A program made the translations under genes and the position numbers. Of a DNA stretch of 64,000 bases, positions 52,728-60,787 are shown piece by piece. How positions within the stretch are numbered: position 1 is the stretch's first letter; the number at the start of each line of letters is the position of its first letter. The DNA is from JAZKJD01 sp040384585 (GTDB taxonomy: Bacteria; Pseudomonadota; Gammaproteobacteria; Diplorickettsiales; Diplorickettsiaceae): assembly GCA_040384585.1 (NCBI GenBank), contig JAZKJD010000019.1:1-64000 (forward strand), in the 5' to 3' direction. The notes beneath the pieces were generated by a model that had not been told where the DNA came from, did no database searches, and saw only the letters and a list, made by a program, of their open reading frames with translations.

Positions 52728-54053
52728 ATTATTAAGAAGTTTTTCCATCGCCTTTTCCCTAAAAAGAGAATTTACCCGACACCCGAAATCATCCCCAGAG
52801 CGGAACATACTATTTCGCGCAAAGACATCACTAGCAATGCGCTCAAAGTGCTTTATCGACTCAAGCAACAGGGCTACAGTGCTTATTTAGTCGGTGGCTG
52901 TATACGCGACCTACTACTCAAGAAAAAACCAAAAGATTTTGATATTGCCACCAATGCACACCCTGAAAAAATAAAAAAACTCTTTCGTAATTGTCTATTG
53001 ATTGGCAGACGCTTTCGGCTCGCCCATATTCGTTTTGGACGAGAAATTATCGAAGTCACCACGTTTCGCGCTGATAGTGAAAAAAAATCTTTTAAACATC
53101 GAGCAGTAGCCGCCCATGGAATGCTACTTCGTGACAACATCTATGGCAGCATTGAAGAAGACGCTTGGCGACGCGATTTCACCATAAATGCCTTGTATTA
53201 TAATATCGCTGATTTTTCTCTTGTCGATTACTGCGGAGGAATATCCGATATCCAACACAAAATTGTTCGCATCATCGGCGATCCCCTATCCCGTTATCAA
53301 GAAGATCCCGTGCGCTTATTGCGTGCTATCCGCTTCGCAGGAAAATTAGGATTTACACTCGCGACGACAACAGGTGAATGCATACCCGAACTAGCCCATT
53401 TATTACGTCACGTTCCCCCCGCTCGTTTATTTGAAGAAATCCTCAAACTTTTTCATCATGGTCAAGCGTTCAGAACCTATCAACTTCTCCTGCATTATCA
53501 ATTATTGAATGAACTATTTCCGCAAACGCTAGCCTGCATTGACCAAGAAAGCACCCAAAAACTGCTAGAAATTGCCTGTAAAAATACAGATCAACGCATT
53601 CAGGAAGAGAAAACCGTTTCACCGGCTTTTTTATTTGCTGTTTTCTTGTGGCCTGCAGTACAAGCAAAAGTACAGCGTTCTATCAAACGACAGTCGCCCT
53701 TATTTATCGCTTATCAACACGCCATTAGTGATGTCCTCTCTGAACAACAAAAACAGATTACCATCCCAAGACGCTATAGTACTGCCATACGAGAAATATG
53801 GGATTTGCAGCAACGACTCAGCCAACGCCGCCCTTTTATGGTCAACCGACTCATGGCGCATCCACGTTTTCGTGCAGCTTATGATTTTCTCTTATTACGT
53901 GCAGAAATACAGGAAATATCACCGGGTATTACTCACTGGTGGACAGAGTATCTAGCCGCCGATGAGCCGACAAAGAAAGAACTTATCGATCAAATGCTAA
54001 TACCACAACAAAAAACACCGAGACGACATAACAAGCGAGGAAAATTTGTATGA
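52728..54053 (+). CDS. pcnB: poly(A) polymerase I, starting at an AUU codon
   Basis: 441 aa if started at ATT 52728-52730. The polymerase active site has VGGCIRDLLL and KPKDFDIATNA (D70 and D72), and the RRDFTINALYYN motif lies downstream. It adds poly(A) tails to RNA and promotes decay. The family-conserved N-terminus EIIPRAEHTISRKDI is encoded from 52785 onward, upstream of the first GTG (52848), and the in-frame stop TAG is at 52713-52715. Between them there is no ATG, GTG or TTG. AGAGGA (52714-52719) sits eight bases before ATT 52728. E. coli pcnB is known to start at AUU. A CCA-adding enzyme is the alternative, but the N-terminus and the basic C-terminal tail fit PcnB. It overlaps pgi by four bases. 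Confidence 0.9.
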   Translation: MIKKFFHRLFPKKRIYPTPEIIPRAEHTISRKDITSNALKVLYRLKQQGYSAYLVGGCIRDLLLKKKPKDFDIATNAHPEKIKKLFRNCLLIGRRFRLAHIRFGREIIEVTTFRADSEKKSFKHRAVAAHGMLLRDNIYGSIEEDAWRRDFTINALYYNIADFSLVDYCGGISDIQHKIVRIIGDPLSRYQEDPVRLLRAIRFAGKLGFTLATTTGECIPELAHLLRHVPPARLFEEILKLFHHGQAFRTYQLLLHYQLLNELFPQTLACIDQESTQKLLEIACKNTDQRIQEEKTVSPAFLFAVFLWPAVQAKVQRSIKRQSPLFIAYQHAISDVLSEQQKQITIPRRYSTAIREIWDLQQRLSQRRPFMVNRLMAHPRFRAAYDFLLLRAEIQEISPGITHWWTEYLAADEPTKKELIDQMLIPQQKTPRRHNKRGKFV

Positions 54054-55657
54054 GTGGATTGACAAGGACGCCTGCATGGAAAGCCTTACAACAACATGCG
54101 AGAGAAATAAAACAAACATCACTGGCAGAATTATTTTCTGGCGATTCTGAACGTTTCAAAAAATTTTCAATAAACGAAACCGGTTTAACATTAGATTATT
54201 CTAAAAATCCCATCACCGAAAAAACGCTGGGGTTACTCTATCAACTTGCGGATGCTTTACATTTAAAACAGCACATTCATAACTTATTTTCTGGAAAATG
54301 CGTTAACACAACGCAGCAGCTTCCGGCACTGCATACTGCGCTACGCGATCCACGTTCATCCGGTCTCATCATCAATGGCACAAACATTTTATCCAATATT
54401 CACGCCGCTTTAGATAAAATGGCCGTTTTCGTTTCCAAAATACAGGAAAACCAGTGGCGTGGTGCTACAGGAAAAACCATTACCGATATCGTTAATCTAG
54501 GAATTGGCGGATCCGATTTAGGTCCGTTGATGGCAGTAGAAAGCTTAAAACCTTACCAGCATACACAACAGCGCTTACACTTTATTTCTAATATCGATAG
54601 CCGCGCATTAAATCATTTACTGAAACAACTTAATGCCGAAACAACCCTATTTATTATCGCTTCAAAATCTTTTACCACCTTAGAAACCCTAATCAATGCC
54701 AAAACGATTCTGCATTGGCTAGAAAAAAAAATTCCTAATCAATCAGTCATTGACCAACATTTTTTAGCTATCACAGCGCAATCGGAAAAAGCAAGGGAAT
54801 TTGGCATTCCCGAAGAAAATATCTTTCTACTATGGGATTGGATAGGGGGACGATTTTCTTTGTGTTCCTGTATAGGTTTACCCCTTGCATTGTCTATTGG
54901 AATGAAGAATTTTCGCGAACTTTTACGCGGCGCGCACACACTAGATCAACACTTTTATCATCATCCCTGGAAAAAAAATATGCCAGTACTATTAGGCTTA
55001 TTAGGGATTTGGCAACGAAATTTTTTTCATTCGGAAGCCCATATCATCTTACCCTATGATGCCGCGCTACAACATTTTCCTGCTTATTTGCAACAATTAG
55101 AAATGGAAAGCAATGGAAAATCAACCCGACTTGATAATAAAAAAGTAGATTATGCAACCTGCCCACTGATTTTTGGCGAAGTCGGCTTAAATGGTCAACA
55201 TGCTTTTTATCAACTTTTTCACCAAGGCACCGCTCGTTTTTCTGCGGATTTTATTTTTTCTTTACACAACGCTAATCAGGAATTTAGTCACCATCATCGG
55301 CATGTTATCGCCAGTGCGTTAAGCCAAAGTAAGGCCTTTATGCAAGGCTATGCTAGTGATCTCCCTTATAAAACGCTATCGGGAAACCATGCGAATAATA
55401 CACTAGCCCTAGCTAAACTCACGCCGTTTACCTTGGGAATGCTCATCGCCTTATACGAACATAAGGTCTTTGTACAAAGTGTTATTTGGCAAATCAACCC
55501 TTTTGATCAATGGGGCGTAGAATACGGAAAACCGCTCAGCCAAACGATTTACTACGATTTAGCTGAAGCTTCACCGACAACAGTCGACAACACCTTAGAT
55601 TCATCTACGCAAGGCTTAGTGGATTTATATCACCTCATTAACAATGATGATAGCTAA
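54050..55657 (+). CDS. pgi: glucose-6-phosphate isomerase
   Basis: 535 aa. It interconverts glucose-6-phosphate and fructose-6-phosphate in glycolysis and gluconeogenesis. IVNLGIGGSDLGP near residue 147, IASKSFTTLET near 203, and the active-site region WDWIGGRFSLCSCIGLPLAL (a variant of the usual WVGGRYSLWS-GL) near 263 are present, as are PYDAALQHFPAYLQQLEMESNGK-type residues. Its ATG overlaps the pcnB stop (ATGA), so the two are coupled. Confidence 0.96.
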   Translation: MSGLTRTPAWKALQQHAREIKQTSLAELFSGDSERFKKFSINETGLTLDYSKNPITEKTLGLLYQLADALHLKQHIHNLFSGKCVNTTQQLPALHTALRDPRSSGLIINGTNILSNIHAALDKMAVFVSKIQENQWRGATGKTITDIVNLGIGGSDLGPLMAVESLKPYQHTQQRLHFISNIDSRALNHLLKQLNAETTLFIIASKSFTTLETLINAKTILHWLEKKIPNQSVIDQHFLAITAQSEKAREFGIPEENIFLLWDWIGGRFSLCSCIGLPLALSIGMKNFRELLRGAHTLDQHFYHHPWKKNMPVLLGLLGIWQRNFFHSEAHIILPYDAALQHFPAYLQQLEMESNGKSTRLDNKKVDYATCPLIFGEVGLNGQHAFYQLFHQGTARFSADFIFSLHNANQEFSHHHRHVIASALSQSKAFMQGYASDLPYKTLSGNHANNTLALAKLTPFTLGMLIALYEHKVFVQSVIWQINPFDQWGVEYGKPLSQTIYYDLAEASPTTVDNTLDSSTQGLVDLYHLINNDDS

Positions 55658-55814
55658 ACTAGCTTATACACAATACTAGCCTCATCTTTAATATCAATTT
55701 TTAAGTTTACACAAGTAAATTAAATTCAATAAAACGATTCAAGCTAATCACGGACATTTTTAATGTTTTTTCTGATTTAGTATTATACTACTAAAATTAA
55801 AAAAAATATTGCTA

Positions 55815-56738
55815 GTGTCCACTCCAACTTCCCATGATGCCATTTTTAAAAAATTTTTCAGGGATATTGAGGTCGCTATTGAATTTATTGAAGTTTATTT
55901 GCCAGAGCACCTTCAGCAAAAATGCGATTTTTCTACTTTAAAAATTGAACCCGGTTCTTTTGTAGACAAGAACCTCAAGCAGCATCATTCAGATATTTTA
56001 TATTCTTTAAAATTAGAGGGTGTTAAGAGTTATGTTTATATCAATGTCGAGCACCAAAGTATACCTGATAAGCTAATGCCGTTCCGTATGTTACGCTACA
56101 AATTGGCTATCATGAAACAACATATTGACCAAGGTAATAAAAAATTACCCCTCGTCATTTCTATGCTTTTCTATCATGGCAAAAAGCATCCCTATCCCTA
56201 TAGTTTAGAGCTTACCGATTGCTTTGAAAATACGGAACTTGCTAAAGCTTACTTTTATGATCCTCCACTTCTCGTTGATCTAAGCTCAGTCTCTGACGAC
56301 GAGATTTCTAGGCATAAAAAGCTAGGCCTTTTAGAGTTAGTACAAGAACATATTTTCACAAGGGATTTATCTCTTATTGCTGAAGATCTCACCAAATTGG
56401 TCAAATCCAGCCAGCCTGAGCATGAATTGTTTCACAGCTTGGTATATTATATCCTTTCACAAGGGGATACATCTAATATTAATCAGGTAATTGAAACATT
56501 TAACACTATTGAAAACTATCGAGAGGATGTCATGAACGCAGCACAACAACTAAAACAGCAAGGCCGTGAAGAGGGCCGTGAAGAGGGGCAGCATGAAGGC
56601 TTTAAAAAAGGCAAACACGCGGAAGCCTTGGCCATTGCTAAAAATATGCTAGCAGATCAAATGAGCTTTCAAGCAATTGAAAAGTACACAAACCTTTCCA
56701 AAAAAGAATTGCTTGAACTAGGGTGTGTCGTCATGTAG
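55815..56738 (+). CDS. Rpn-family recombination-promoting nuclease (PD-(D/E)XK, transposase_31)
   Basis: 307 aa from the GTG at 55815 (a TTG at 55809 is also possible). The N-terminus VSTPTSHDAIFKKFF and the active-site region DILYSLKLEG then YVYINVEHQS (D and ExQ) are typical of RpnA-like nucleases, which stimulate RecA-independent recombination. The C-terminus ends with GREEGREEGQHEG repeats and a short helical tail, also usual. Such genes are frequent and mobile in intracellular bacteria. No insertion-sequence ends are visible. Confidence 0.88.
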   Translation: MSTPTSHDAIFKKFFRDIEVAIEFIEVYLPEHLQQKCDFSTLKIEPGSFVDKNLKQHHSDILYSLKLEGVKSYVYINVEHQSIPDKLMPFRMLRYKLAIMKQHIDQGNKKLPLVISMLFYHGKKHPYPYSLELTDCFENTELAKAYFYDPPLLVDLSSVSDDEISRHKKLGLLELVQEHIFTRDLSLIAEDLTKLVKSSQPEHELFHSLVYYILSQGDTSNINQVIETFNTIENYREDVMNAAQQLKQQGREEGREEGQHEGFKKGKHAEALAIAKNMLADQMSFQAIEKYTNLSKKELLELGCVVM

Positions 56739-56913
56739 CGAGGATGAGTCAGAAAGCGTGGTTTTTCGAGTATCGTAACGGAGCATACTTGCGGGTATGT
56801 GAGTAACGAAACGCAGAAAATACGACGTTTTATGACCACCATCGTGCCAAATGACGACGCGCCCTAGAACGAGCAAAAGCAACAGGCAACGCATCAGAAC
56901 AGCTATACTACTA

Positions 56914-57279
56914 TCAAATTTTATAAGGCACCCGAATCCCGGGCTCATTTTTTTGAAAATCTTTAACATTCCGAGTGACCAATAACATAGCATTAACCTG
57001 CGCTGACGCCCAAATAATAGCATCCGGTAATTTAAGTCTATGTTGTTTGCGAAGCGCTACTGCTTGTTTTGCTATAGAATCATCTAGATCGACAAGGGAA
57101 AAACCAGCAAGAAAAACTTCGGTATCCTTCGCATTGCTTGCATCAGTACCGACCATCACCTCCATCCAGCTTATTACGCTAATTGCTTTTTCTTGATACC
57201 GTAAAAGCTCATGCTTAGCGGGTAAAATTGCATTTAAATAATCAATCAAAATGTTGGTATCAAAAAGCGCTTTTACCAT
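56914..57279 (-). CDS. vapC: VapC-type PIN-domain toxin
   Basis: 121 aa. The PIN acidic residues are all visible: D7 (FDTNIL), E40 (SWMEVMVG), D86 (KLPDAI) and D107 (RNVKDF). VapC toxins cleave tRNA or rRNA. It overlaps the antitoxin gene by seven bases. Confidence 0.88.
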   Translation of the reverse strand: MVKALFDTNILIDYLNAILPAKHELLRYQEKAISVISWMEVMVGTDASNAKDTEVFLAGFSLVDLDDSIAKQAVALRKQHRLKLPDAIIWASAQVNAMLLVTRNVKDFQKNEPGIRVPYKI

Positions 57280-57491
57280 TCAGAACGTATCTTTCTTTGA
57301 TATTTAAGGCCATCTACCTTCTTTTTTCCCCATAAACCAAAAGCATCATCCAAAGATTTTTCAGATTTATGTTTTTTAACATAAATCGCGATGGCCTCTC
57401 TAACGACGGCAGCTCGAGATAACTTTTCCCTTTTGCTTATATCAGCTAAGGCATTCAAGTATTTATCGGGAATATCGACTAAAGTTCTCAC
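57273..57491 (-). CDS. vapB: VapB-type ribbon-helix-helix antitoxin
   Basis: 72 aa. The N-terminal MRTLVDIPDKYLNALADIS and REKLSRAAVVREAIAIYV form a ribbon-helix-helix DNA-binding fold. The C-terminal tail (DAFGLWGKKKVDG) should wrap the toxin. It precedes vapC in the operon. Confidence 0.86.
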   Translation of the reverse strand: MRTLVDIPDKYLNALADISKREKLSRAAVVREAIAIYVKKHKSEKSLDDAFGLWGKKKVDGLKYQRKIRSEW

Positions 57492-57511
57492 TGTATAACG
57501 CTCAATGATAG

Positions 57512-57534
57512 ATGATATCGATATTATATATCAT
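57512..57534. promoter_or_regulatory. operator-like palindrome upstream of vapB
   Basis: ATGATAT (57512-57518) and ATATCAT (57528-57534) are inverted repeats 20 bases before the vapB start. Autorepression by the antitoxin at such a site is typical of the family. Confidence 0.55.
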
Positions 57535-57689
57535 ATTTACATGTATTTCTAGAGGATGTAAAACGCACGAAACTGCTGAATATAGTCATCCTATTTAACT
57601 CGAAAGTTGAGAATGGCGTATACATTGTAAACAAAACAATACACTTATATACTACTCGCTTTATTTATCATAAAGTTGATATCGACTTG

Positions 57690-58568
57690 ATGGACATTAC
57701 GCATCCAAAGCCCTTCTCATCGGCGAAAACAGAAGTCAAAAAACGTAGTAGCAAAAAAGTCGCTTGGCCTGCATACGAGCTCGCCTTTTTAGATCACGAT
57801 TTTTTACTGCATAAATCCCTACGATCGGTACGCTTACAACTGGAGTTGCTGAAGCCAGAACTTTCCCAACAGAAATTAAAGATCGAATCCACCATTGTGG
57901 TGTTTGGCAGTGCTAGAATTCCTGATCATGAGACAGCGAAACACCAGTTCAAACAAGCGCAGCAAAAATTAAAAACCAAGCCAAATAGTGCGACTTATAA
58001 GAGAGCGTTGAAAGTCGCTAAAAAACAACTAGAGCAATCTAAATATTATCAAGAAGCACAACGTTTTAGCCAGATAGTCTCCGAACGTTGTCAAAAAAAT
58101 CGACGCCGGCACTTTGTTATTGTAACGGGCGGTGGCCCTGGCATCATGGAAGCGGCAAACCGTGGCGCACAAGATGTCAAAGCCAAAAGTATCGGTTTAA
58201 ACATTGTATTACCCCATGAGCAATCGCCGAATTGCTATATTTCGCCAGAGCTTTGCTTTCAATTTCATTATTTCGCTATCCGAAAAATGCATTTCCTAAT
58301 CCGTTCACGCGCCTTAGTCTGCTTTCCTGGCGGCTATGGCACGCTAGATGAATTATTCGAAGCGCTCACCTTATTACAAACCAAAAAAATCAAACCGATT
58401 CCGCTATTGTTATTCGGAAAAAAATACTGGTCTAAGCTCATCGACTTTGATCTGTTAGTGAGTGAAGGTATGGTATGCCCTAGCGATCTCAAATTATTTC
58501 ACTATGTAGAATCTGCCGAGCAAGCGTGGAAAATCATCGCTAAATTTTATGATTTGCCGATGGAATAA
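57690..58568 (+). CDS. LOG-family protein (TIGR00730-like nucleotide phosphoribohydrolase)
   Basis: 292 aa from the ATG at 57690. The Rossmann-type motifs IVTGGGPGIMEAANRGA (residues 145-161) and FPGGYGTLDELFEAL (213-227) define the LOG/lysine-decarboxylase-like family. Many members cleave nucleoside 5'-monophosphates to base and ribose-5-phosphate, and older annotations as lysine decarboxylase are unreliable. The N-terminal 60 residues and the Lys/Gln-rich helix at 85-120 are features of the long proteobacterial subfamily. Confidence 0.85.
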   Translation: MDITHPKPFSSAKTEVKKRSSKKVAWPAYELAFLDHDFLLHKSLRSVRLQLELLKPELSQQKLKIESTIVVFGSARIPDHETAKHQFKQAQQKLKTKPNSATYKRALKVAKKQLEQSKYYQEAQRFSQIVSERCQKNRRRHFVIVTGGGPGIMEAANRGAQDVKAKSIGLNIVLPHEQSPNCYISPELCFQFHYFAIRKMHFLIRSRALVCFPGGYGTLDELFEALTLLQTKKIKPIPLLLFGKKYWSKLIDFDLLVSEGMVCPSDLKLFHYVESAEQAWKIIAKFYDLPME

Positions 58569-58614
58569 TTGGTATAATTTCTTCAAGAAAAAATTTTATA
58601 AAATTTCAAAAAAA

Positions 58615-58742
58615 TCAATCCCACGGACAAACAATTTGCAGAAATGGTAGATTAAAATCTTTTTTATTTCGCGTTACCAAACGTAAATCATGATAGAGAG
58701 CGGTAGCGGCAATAAGACTGTCAATAGCAGGAAGCGGTTTTT
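58615..58742 (-). pseudogene. VapC-like toxin remnant (C-terminal 41 codons)
   Basis: On the minus strand the frame reads KPLPAIDSLIAATALYHDLR, then LVTRNKKDFNLP and ends CPWD, the C-terminal part of a PIN toxin with two of its acidic residues. The first two thirds of the gene are missing and the piece directly follows the antitoxin stop codon. This is a decayed toxin gene. Confidence 0.75.
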
Positions 58743-58979
58743 TCACCCTAAATTGCAGGAATCACGTTCTAAACTAATTCCTGAGCCAATCAAAGGCGAT
58801 GCCTTTATAAACGCGACAAAGGAAGGCTTAGGTTTCACTAGTTTGTTATATTCAACTTTTGAAATCACGACCACAGTAGGCTCACCTCGTAAAGTAATTT
58901 CTTGAGGCCCATGTAAACTAGCCTCTTTGACAACTTCACTGAACCTAGCTTTTGCCTCTTGTAATTGCCAAGCACGCAT
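58743..58979 (-). CDS. Phd/YefM-family antitoxin, orphan
   Basis: 78 aa from MRAWQLQEAKARFSEVV. The fold signature LQEAKARFSEVVKEA and GPQEITLRGEPTVVVISKVEY is typical of Phd/YefM. The tail KPSFVAFIKASPLIGSGISLE is the toxin-binding region, but the last residues (RDSCNLG) diverge from the usual ERD-SLTRE ending, consistent with a deletion that removed most of the toxin gene. Confidence 0.8.
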   Translation of the reverse strand: MRAWQLQEAKARFSEVVKEASLHGPQEITLRGEPTVVVISKVEYNKLVKPKPSFVAFIKASPLIGSGISLERDSCNLG

Positions 58980-59107
58980 AAGGATAACCCCATAATATCT
59001 AGTCACATTGTAGGGGATTCTGGATAAAAATCAATACCGCTTAATTTTCATGTTGCGCAGAACAACCCAACAACCGGCAGTCATGGTTTGCAATTCTAGG
59101 TATAAGT

Positions 59108-59353
59108 TCACTCTTTTTCTGTATAATGAGAAGCGTACTGAGCAAGTAGTTGTCGTATCATTTTTTGGTAATTCGTATGATATGTCTTCGCCGCTTGCTT
59201 AAAAAAATCAAGGCTCTCTTTTGTCAACGATAAGGTAACTTTTTTAGTTTCTTCTTTTAGTACCAATTCATGAGGTTCAGGTAAAAAATCAGATACCAAG
59301 TTGATCTTGCCAATAGGTTCACCAGTGTAGTTAACTTTTTTGAGCCTGTTCAT
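59108..59353 (-). CDS. brnA: BrnA-type antitoxin
   Basis: 81 aa from MNRLKKVNYTGEPIGK. The C-terminal half (VTLSLTKESLDFFKQAAKTY, YQKMIRQLLAQYASHY) is the ribbon-helix-helix domain of BrnA/CopG antitoxins. It overlaps the toxin gene by 23 bases, the usual arrangement. Confidence 0.82.
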   Translation of the reverse strand: MNRLKKVNYTGEPIGKINLVSDFLPEPHELVLKEETKKVTLSLTKESLDFFKQAAKTYHTNYQKMIRQLLAQYASHYTEKE

Positions 59354-59621
59354 AAATACGTTTCCCCTTTCTCCAATACCCTGCGCCAATAAGCCGAATT
59401 TTGCTAGCTCGGTAAGTAAATCTTACGGTCATCACCGCCTCATATACTTTTCCAAAGCAATAATAGCGTTTCTCGTAGCTACTGTGGTCCAAATCCTCCG
59501 CAATAATACGGTTAGTGTCCAAAAAAGCTTTTTGAGCTTCAGAAAAAGACACCCCATGCTTCATACGATTTTGGTAATCTTTTTTATCATCCCATTCAAA
59601 GTTTACTTTCTTCACTTTCAT
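59331..59621 (-). CDS. brnT: BrnT-type ribonuclease toxin
   Basis: 96 aa. The signature FEWDDKKDYQNRMKHGVSF is followed by EAQKAFLD, YYCFGKVYEAVMTVRF and the C-terminal RKGKRIYEQ. BrnT belongs to the RelE-like fold and cleaves RNA to arrest translation. As in Brucella, toxin precedes antitoxin. Confidence 0.88.
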   Translation of the reverse strand: MKVKKVNFEWDDKKDYQNRMKHGVSFSEAQKAFLDTNRIIAEDLDHSSYEKRYYCFGKVYEAVMTVRFTYRASKIRLIGAGYWRKGKRIYEQAQKS

Positions 59622-59647
59622 TAAAATATAAAATTAATTCTATTTTG

Positions 59648-59677
59648 TCAATATAAAAGTATTGATTTTTATATTGA
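59648..59677. promoter_or_regulatory. operator-like inverted repeat upstream of brnT
   Basis: TCAATATAAA (59648-59657) and TTTATATTGA (59668-59677) are perfect ten-base inverted repeats separated by ten bases, 26 bases before the brnT start. BrnA autoregulation at such a site is known for the family. Confidence 0.6.
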
Positions 59678-59773
59678 TAACAAAAATTGACAAGCGCCTC
59701 TCGACTAGAAATAAAATTAAAAAAACAATGCGCTCCGCTTAGAAGGAGTATTTATTTTTCCATTTATTTAATC

Positions 59774-59801
59774 TTGAAACTATACCCTACTAGGGTATAA
59801 T
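59774..59801 (+). promoter_or_regulatory. promoter with overlapping perfect operator palindrome for the HigB-like toxin operon
   Basis: TTGAAA (59774-59779) and a perfect TATAAT (59796-59801) are 16 bases apart. The palindrome TATACCCTA-C-TAGGGTATA (59781-59799) fills the spacer and enters the -10, the expected target of the HTH antitoxin. The start codon begins seven bases after the -10 box, so transcription would start at or next to it. Confidence 0.8.
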
Positions 59802-59807
59802 AAGCTT

Positions 59808-60173
59808 ATGGTCTTTATCGAAACTTCATTATTTACAAAGTATCGTTCTAATTATTTAAACGATGAGGCTTATAGGACATTCCAAGATTTTCTTATGCAA
59901 CAACCTGAAGCGGGCGATATTATTCAAGGTGCTGGAGGATTGCGTAAATTACGCTGGAATCTTGGAAGTGACGGAAAGCGAGGCGGGATAAAGATTATTT
60001 ATTACTTTAAAATAAAGAAAAGTCATATTTATTTGATGACATTATATTCAAAAAATGAGATGACAGATTTATCCACACAGGAAAAGAAATTCTTAAAACA
60101 GCTATTGCAAGAGTGGCGATTATGGCAAAACGTAATTTATTTGAAGAACTTAGAGAAGGAATTGAAGAAATAA
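59808..60173 (+). CDS. HigB-like RelE/ParE-family toxin
   Basis: 121 aa. The family pattern is clear: MVFIETSLFTKY at the start, GAGGLRKLRWN, GKRGGIKIIYYF and IYLMTLYSKNEMTDLS. Relatives are mRNA interferases acting on the ribosome. The gene overlaps its HTH antitoxin by 52 bases. It has no visible Shine-Dalgarno sequence and probably no leader. Confidence 0.85.
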   Translation: MVFIETSLFTKYRSNYLNDEAYRTFQDFLMQQPEAGDIIQGAGGLRKLRWNLGSDGKRGGIKIIYYFKIKKSHIYLMTLYSKNEMTDLSTQEKKFLKQLLQEWRLWQNVIYLKNLEKELKK

Positions 60174-60436
60174 AATCAAATCGACAGGGCAAAATTACTT
60201 TAAGAGCCTATGATGTTAAATTGCGCCCTTTACCTAAAATAACTGCAACTTCAATACGTAATATTCGTCGGAAGCTACACTTATCTCGTAATGTATTTGC
60301 TATGCGCCTTAGGGTTTCGCCAAGAACCTTAGAGAAATGGGAGCAAGGTAAAACAGTACCTAATAGCCAAGCAGCAGCACTTCTTTTAATGGTGAAGAAA
60401 TATCCTGAGACTCTAGATCGTTTAGCAAACATTTAA
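60122..60436 (+). CDS. NadS/HigA-like helix-turn-helix antitoxin
   Basis: 104 aa from the ATG at 60122. The N-terminus MAKRNLFEELREGIEEIK is typical of NadS-like antitoxins, and the XRE-type helix-turn-helix lies at about residues 50-85 (IRRKLHLSRNVFAMRLRVS, RTLEKWEQGKTVP). It should bind the toxin and the palindrome at 59781-59799. Confidence 0.85.
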   Translation: MAKRNLFEELREGIEEIKSNRQGKITLRAYDVKLRPLPKITATSIRNIRRKLHLSRNVFAMRLRVSPRTLEKWEQGKTVPNSQAAALLLMVKKYPETLDRLANI

Positions 60437-60465
60437 TCTAAGGCAAATGTTTTTTTATTTAGAAA

Positions 60466-60591
60466 ATGTGGCTAAAAACGTTTTTAGAACTACCGAATGG
60501 AATTCCTTCTCACGACACGATTGCTAGGGTATTTTCGCACTTAAACCCCGTGCAATATCTTTCTGGCCTTATGCAGCAGTATTCGGCGTAA
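60466..60591 (+). pseudogene. fragment of an ISAs1-family transposase
   Basis: A 41-codon frame reads WLKTFLELPNGIPSHDTIARV then FSHLNP before a stop. This is the N-terminal region of ISAs1 (H-repeat-associated) transposases, which typically have FLELPNGIPSHDTFGRVF. The DDE catalytic part is missing. The remaining bases to 60670 show nothing recognisable. Confidence 0.7.
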
Positions 60592-60679
60592 ACGGTTTAA
60601 GCCCCTCATGGATAATAAGTACTTACAGGCTGTTTTACAACCTCTCTAAGATGCGTTTCCCCTGAAATTATTAATTTTT

Positions 60680-60707
60680 CTTAAGAAAATCTTAAGAAAT
60701 TCTTAAG
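60680..60707 (+). promoter_or_regulatory. three PmrA-box-like half sites
   Basis: CTTAAG occurs at 60680-60685, 60691-60696 and 60702-60707, each separated by exactly five bases (11-base period). The PmrA response regulator recognises two CTTAA(T/G) half sites five bases apart, and in Legionella and Coxiella controls Dot/Icm effector genes. A TAAAAT -10 candidate lies at 60718-60723, so the box covers the -35 region. Confidence 0.65.
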
Positions 60708-60787
60708 TATAGAAGACTAAAATACAGTTCTAGAAATTTATTTTTCTATCAATAATAAAAATAAGGGCATCGTCAAGGAGCCAAAGC

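Noticed and set aside
52848..52850. GTG as the pcnB start
   Set aside because: It would remove the conserved N-terminal segment and has no suitable Shine-Dalgarno sequence; the ATT at 52728 does.
56740..56900. Possible hairpin repeat between the Rpn gene and vapC (CATAC/GTATG near 56793)
   Set aside because: Only a five-base stem; no second copy recognised in the window.
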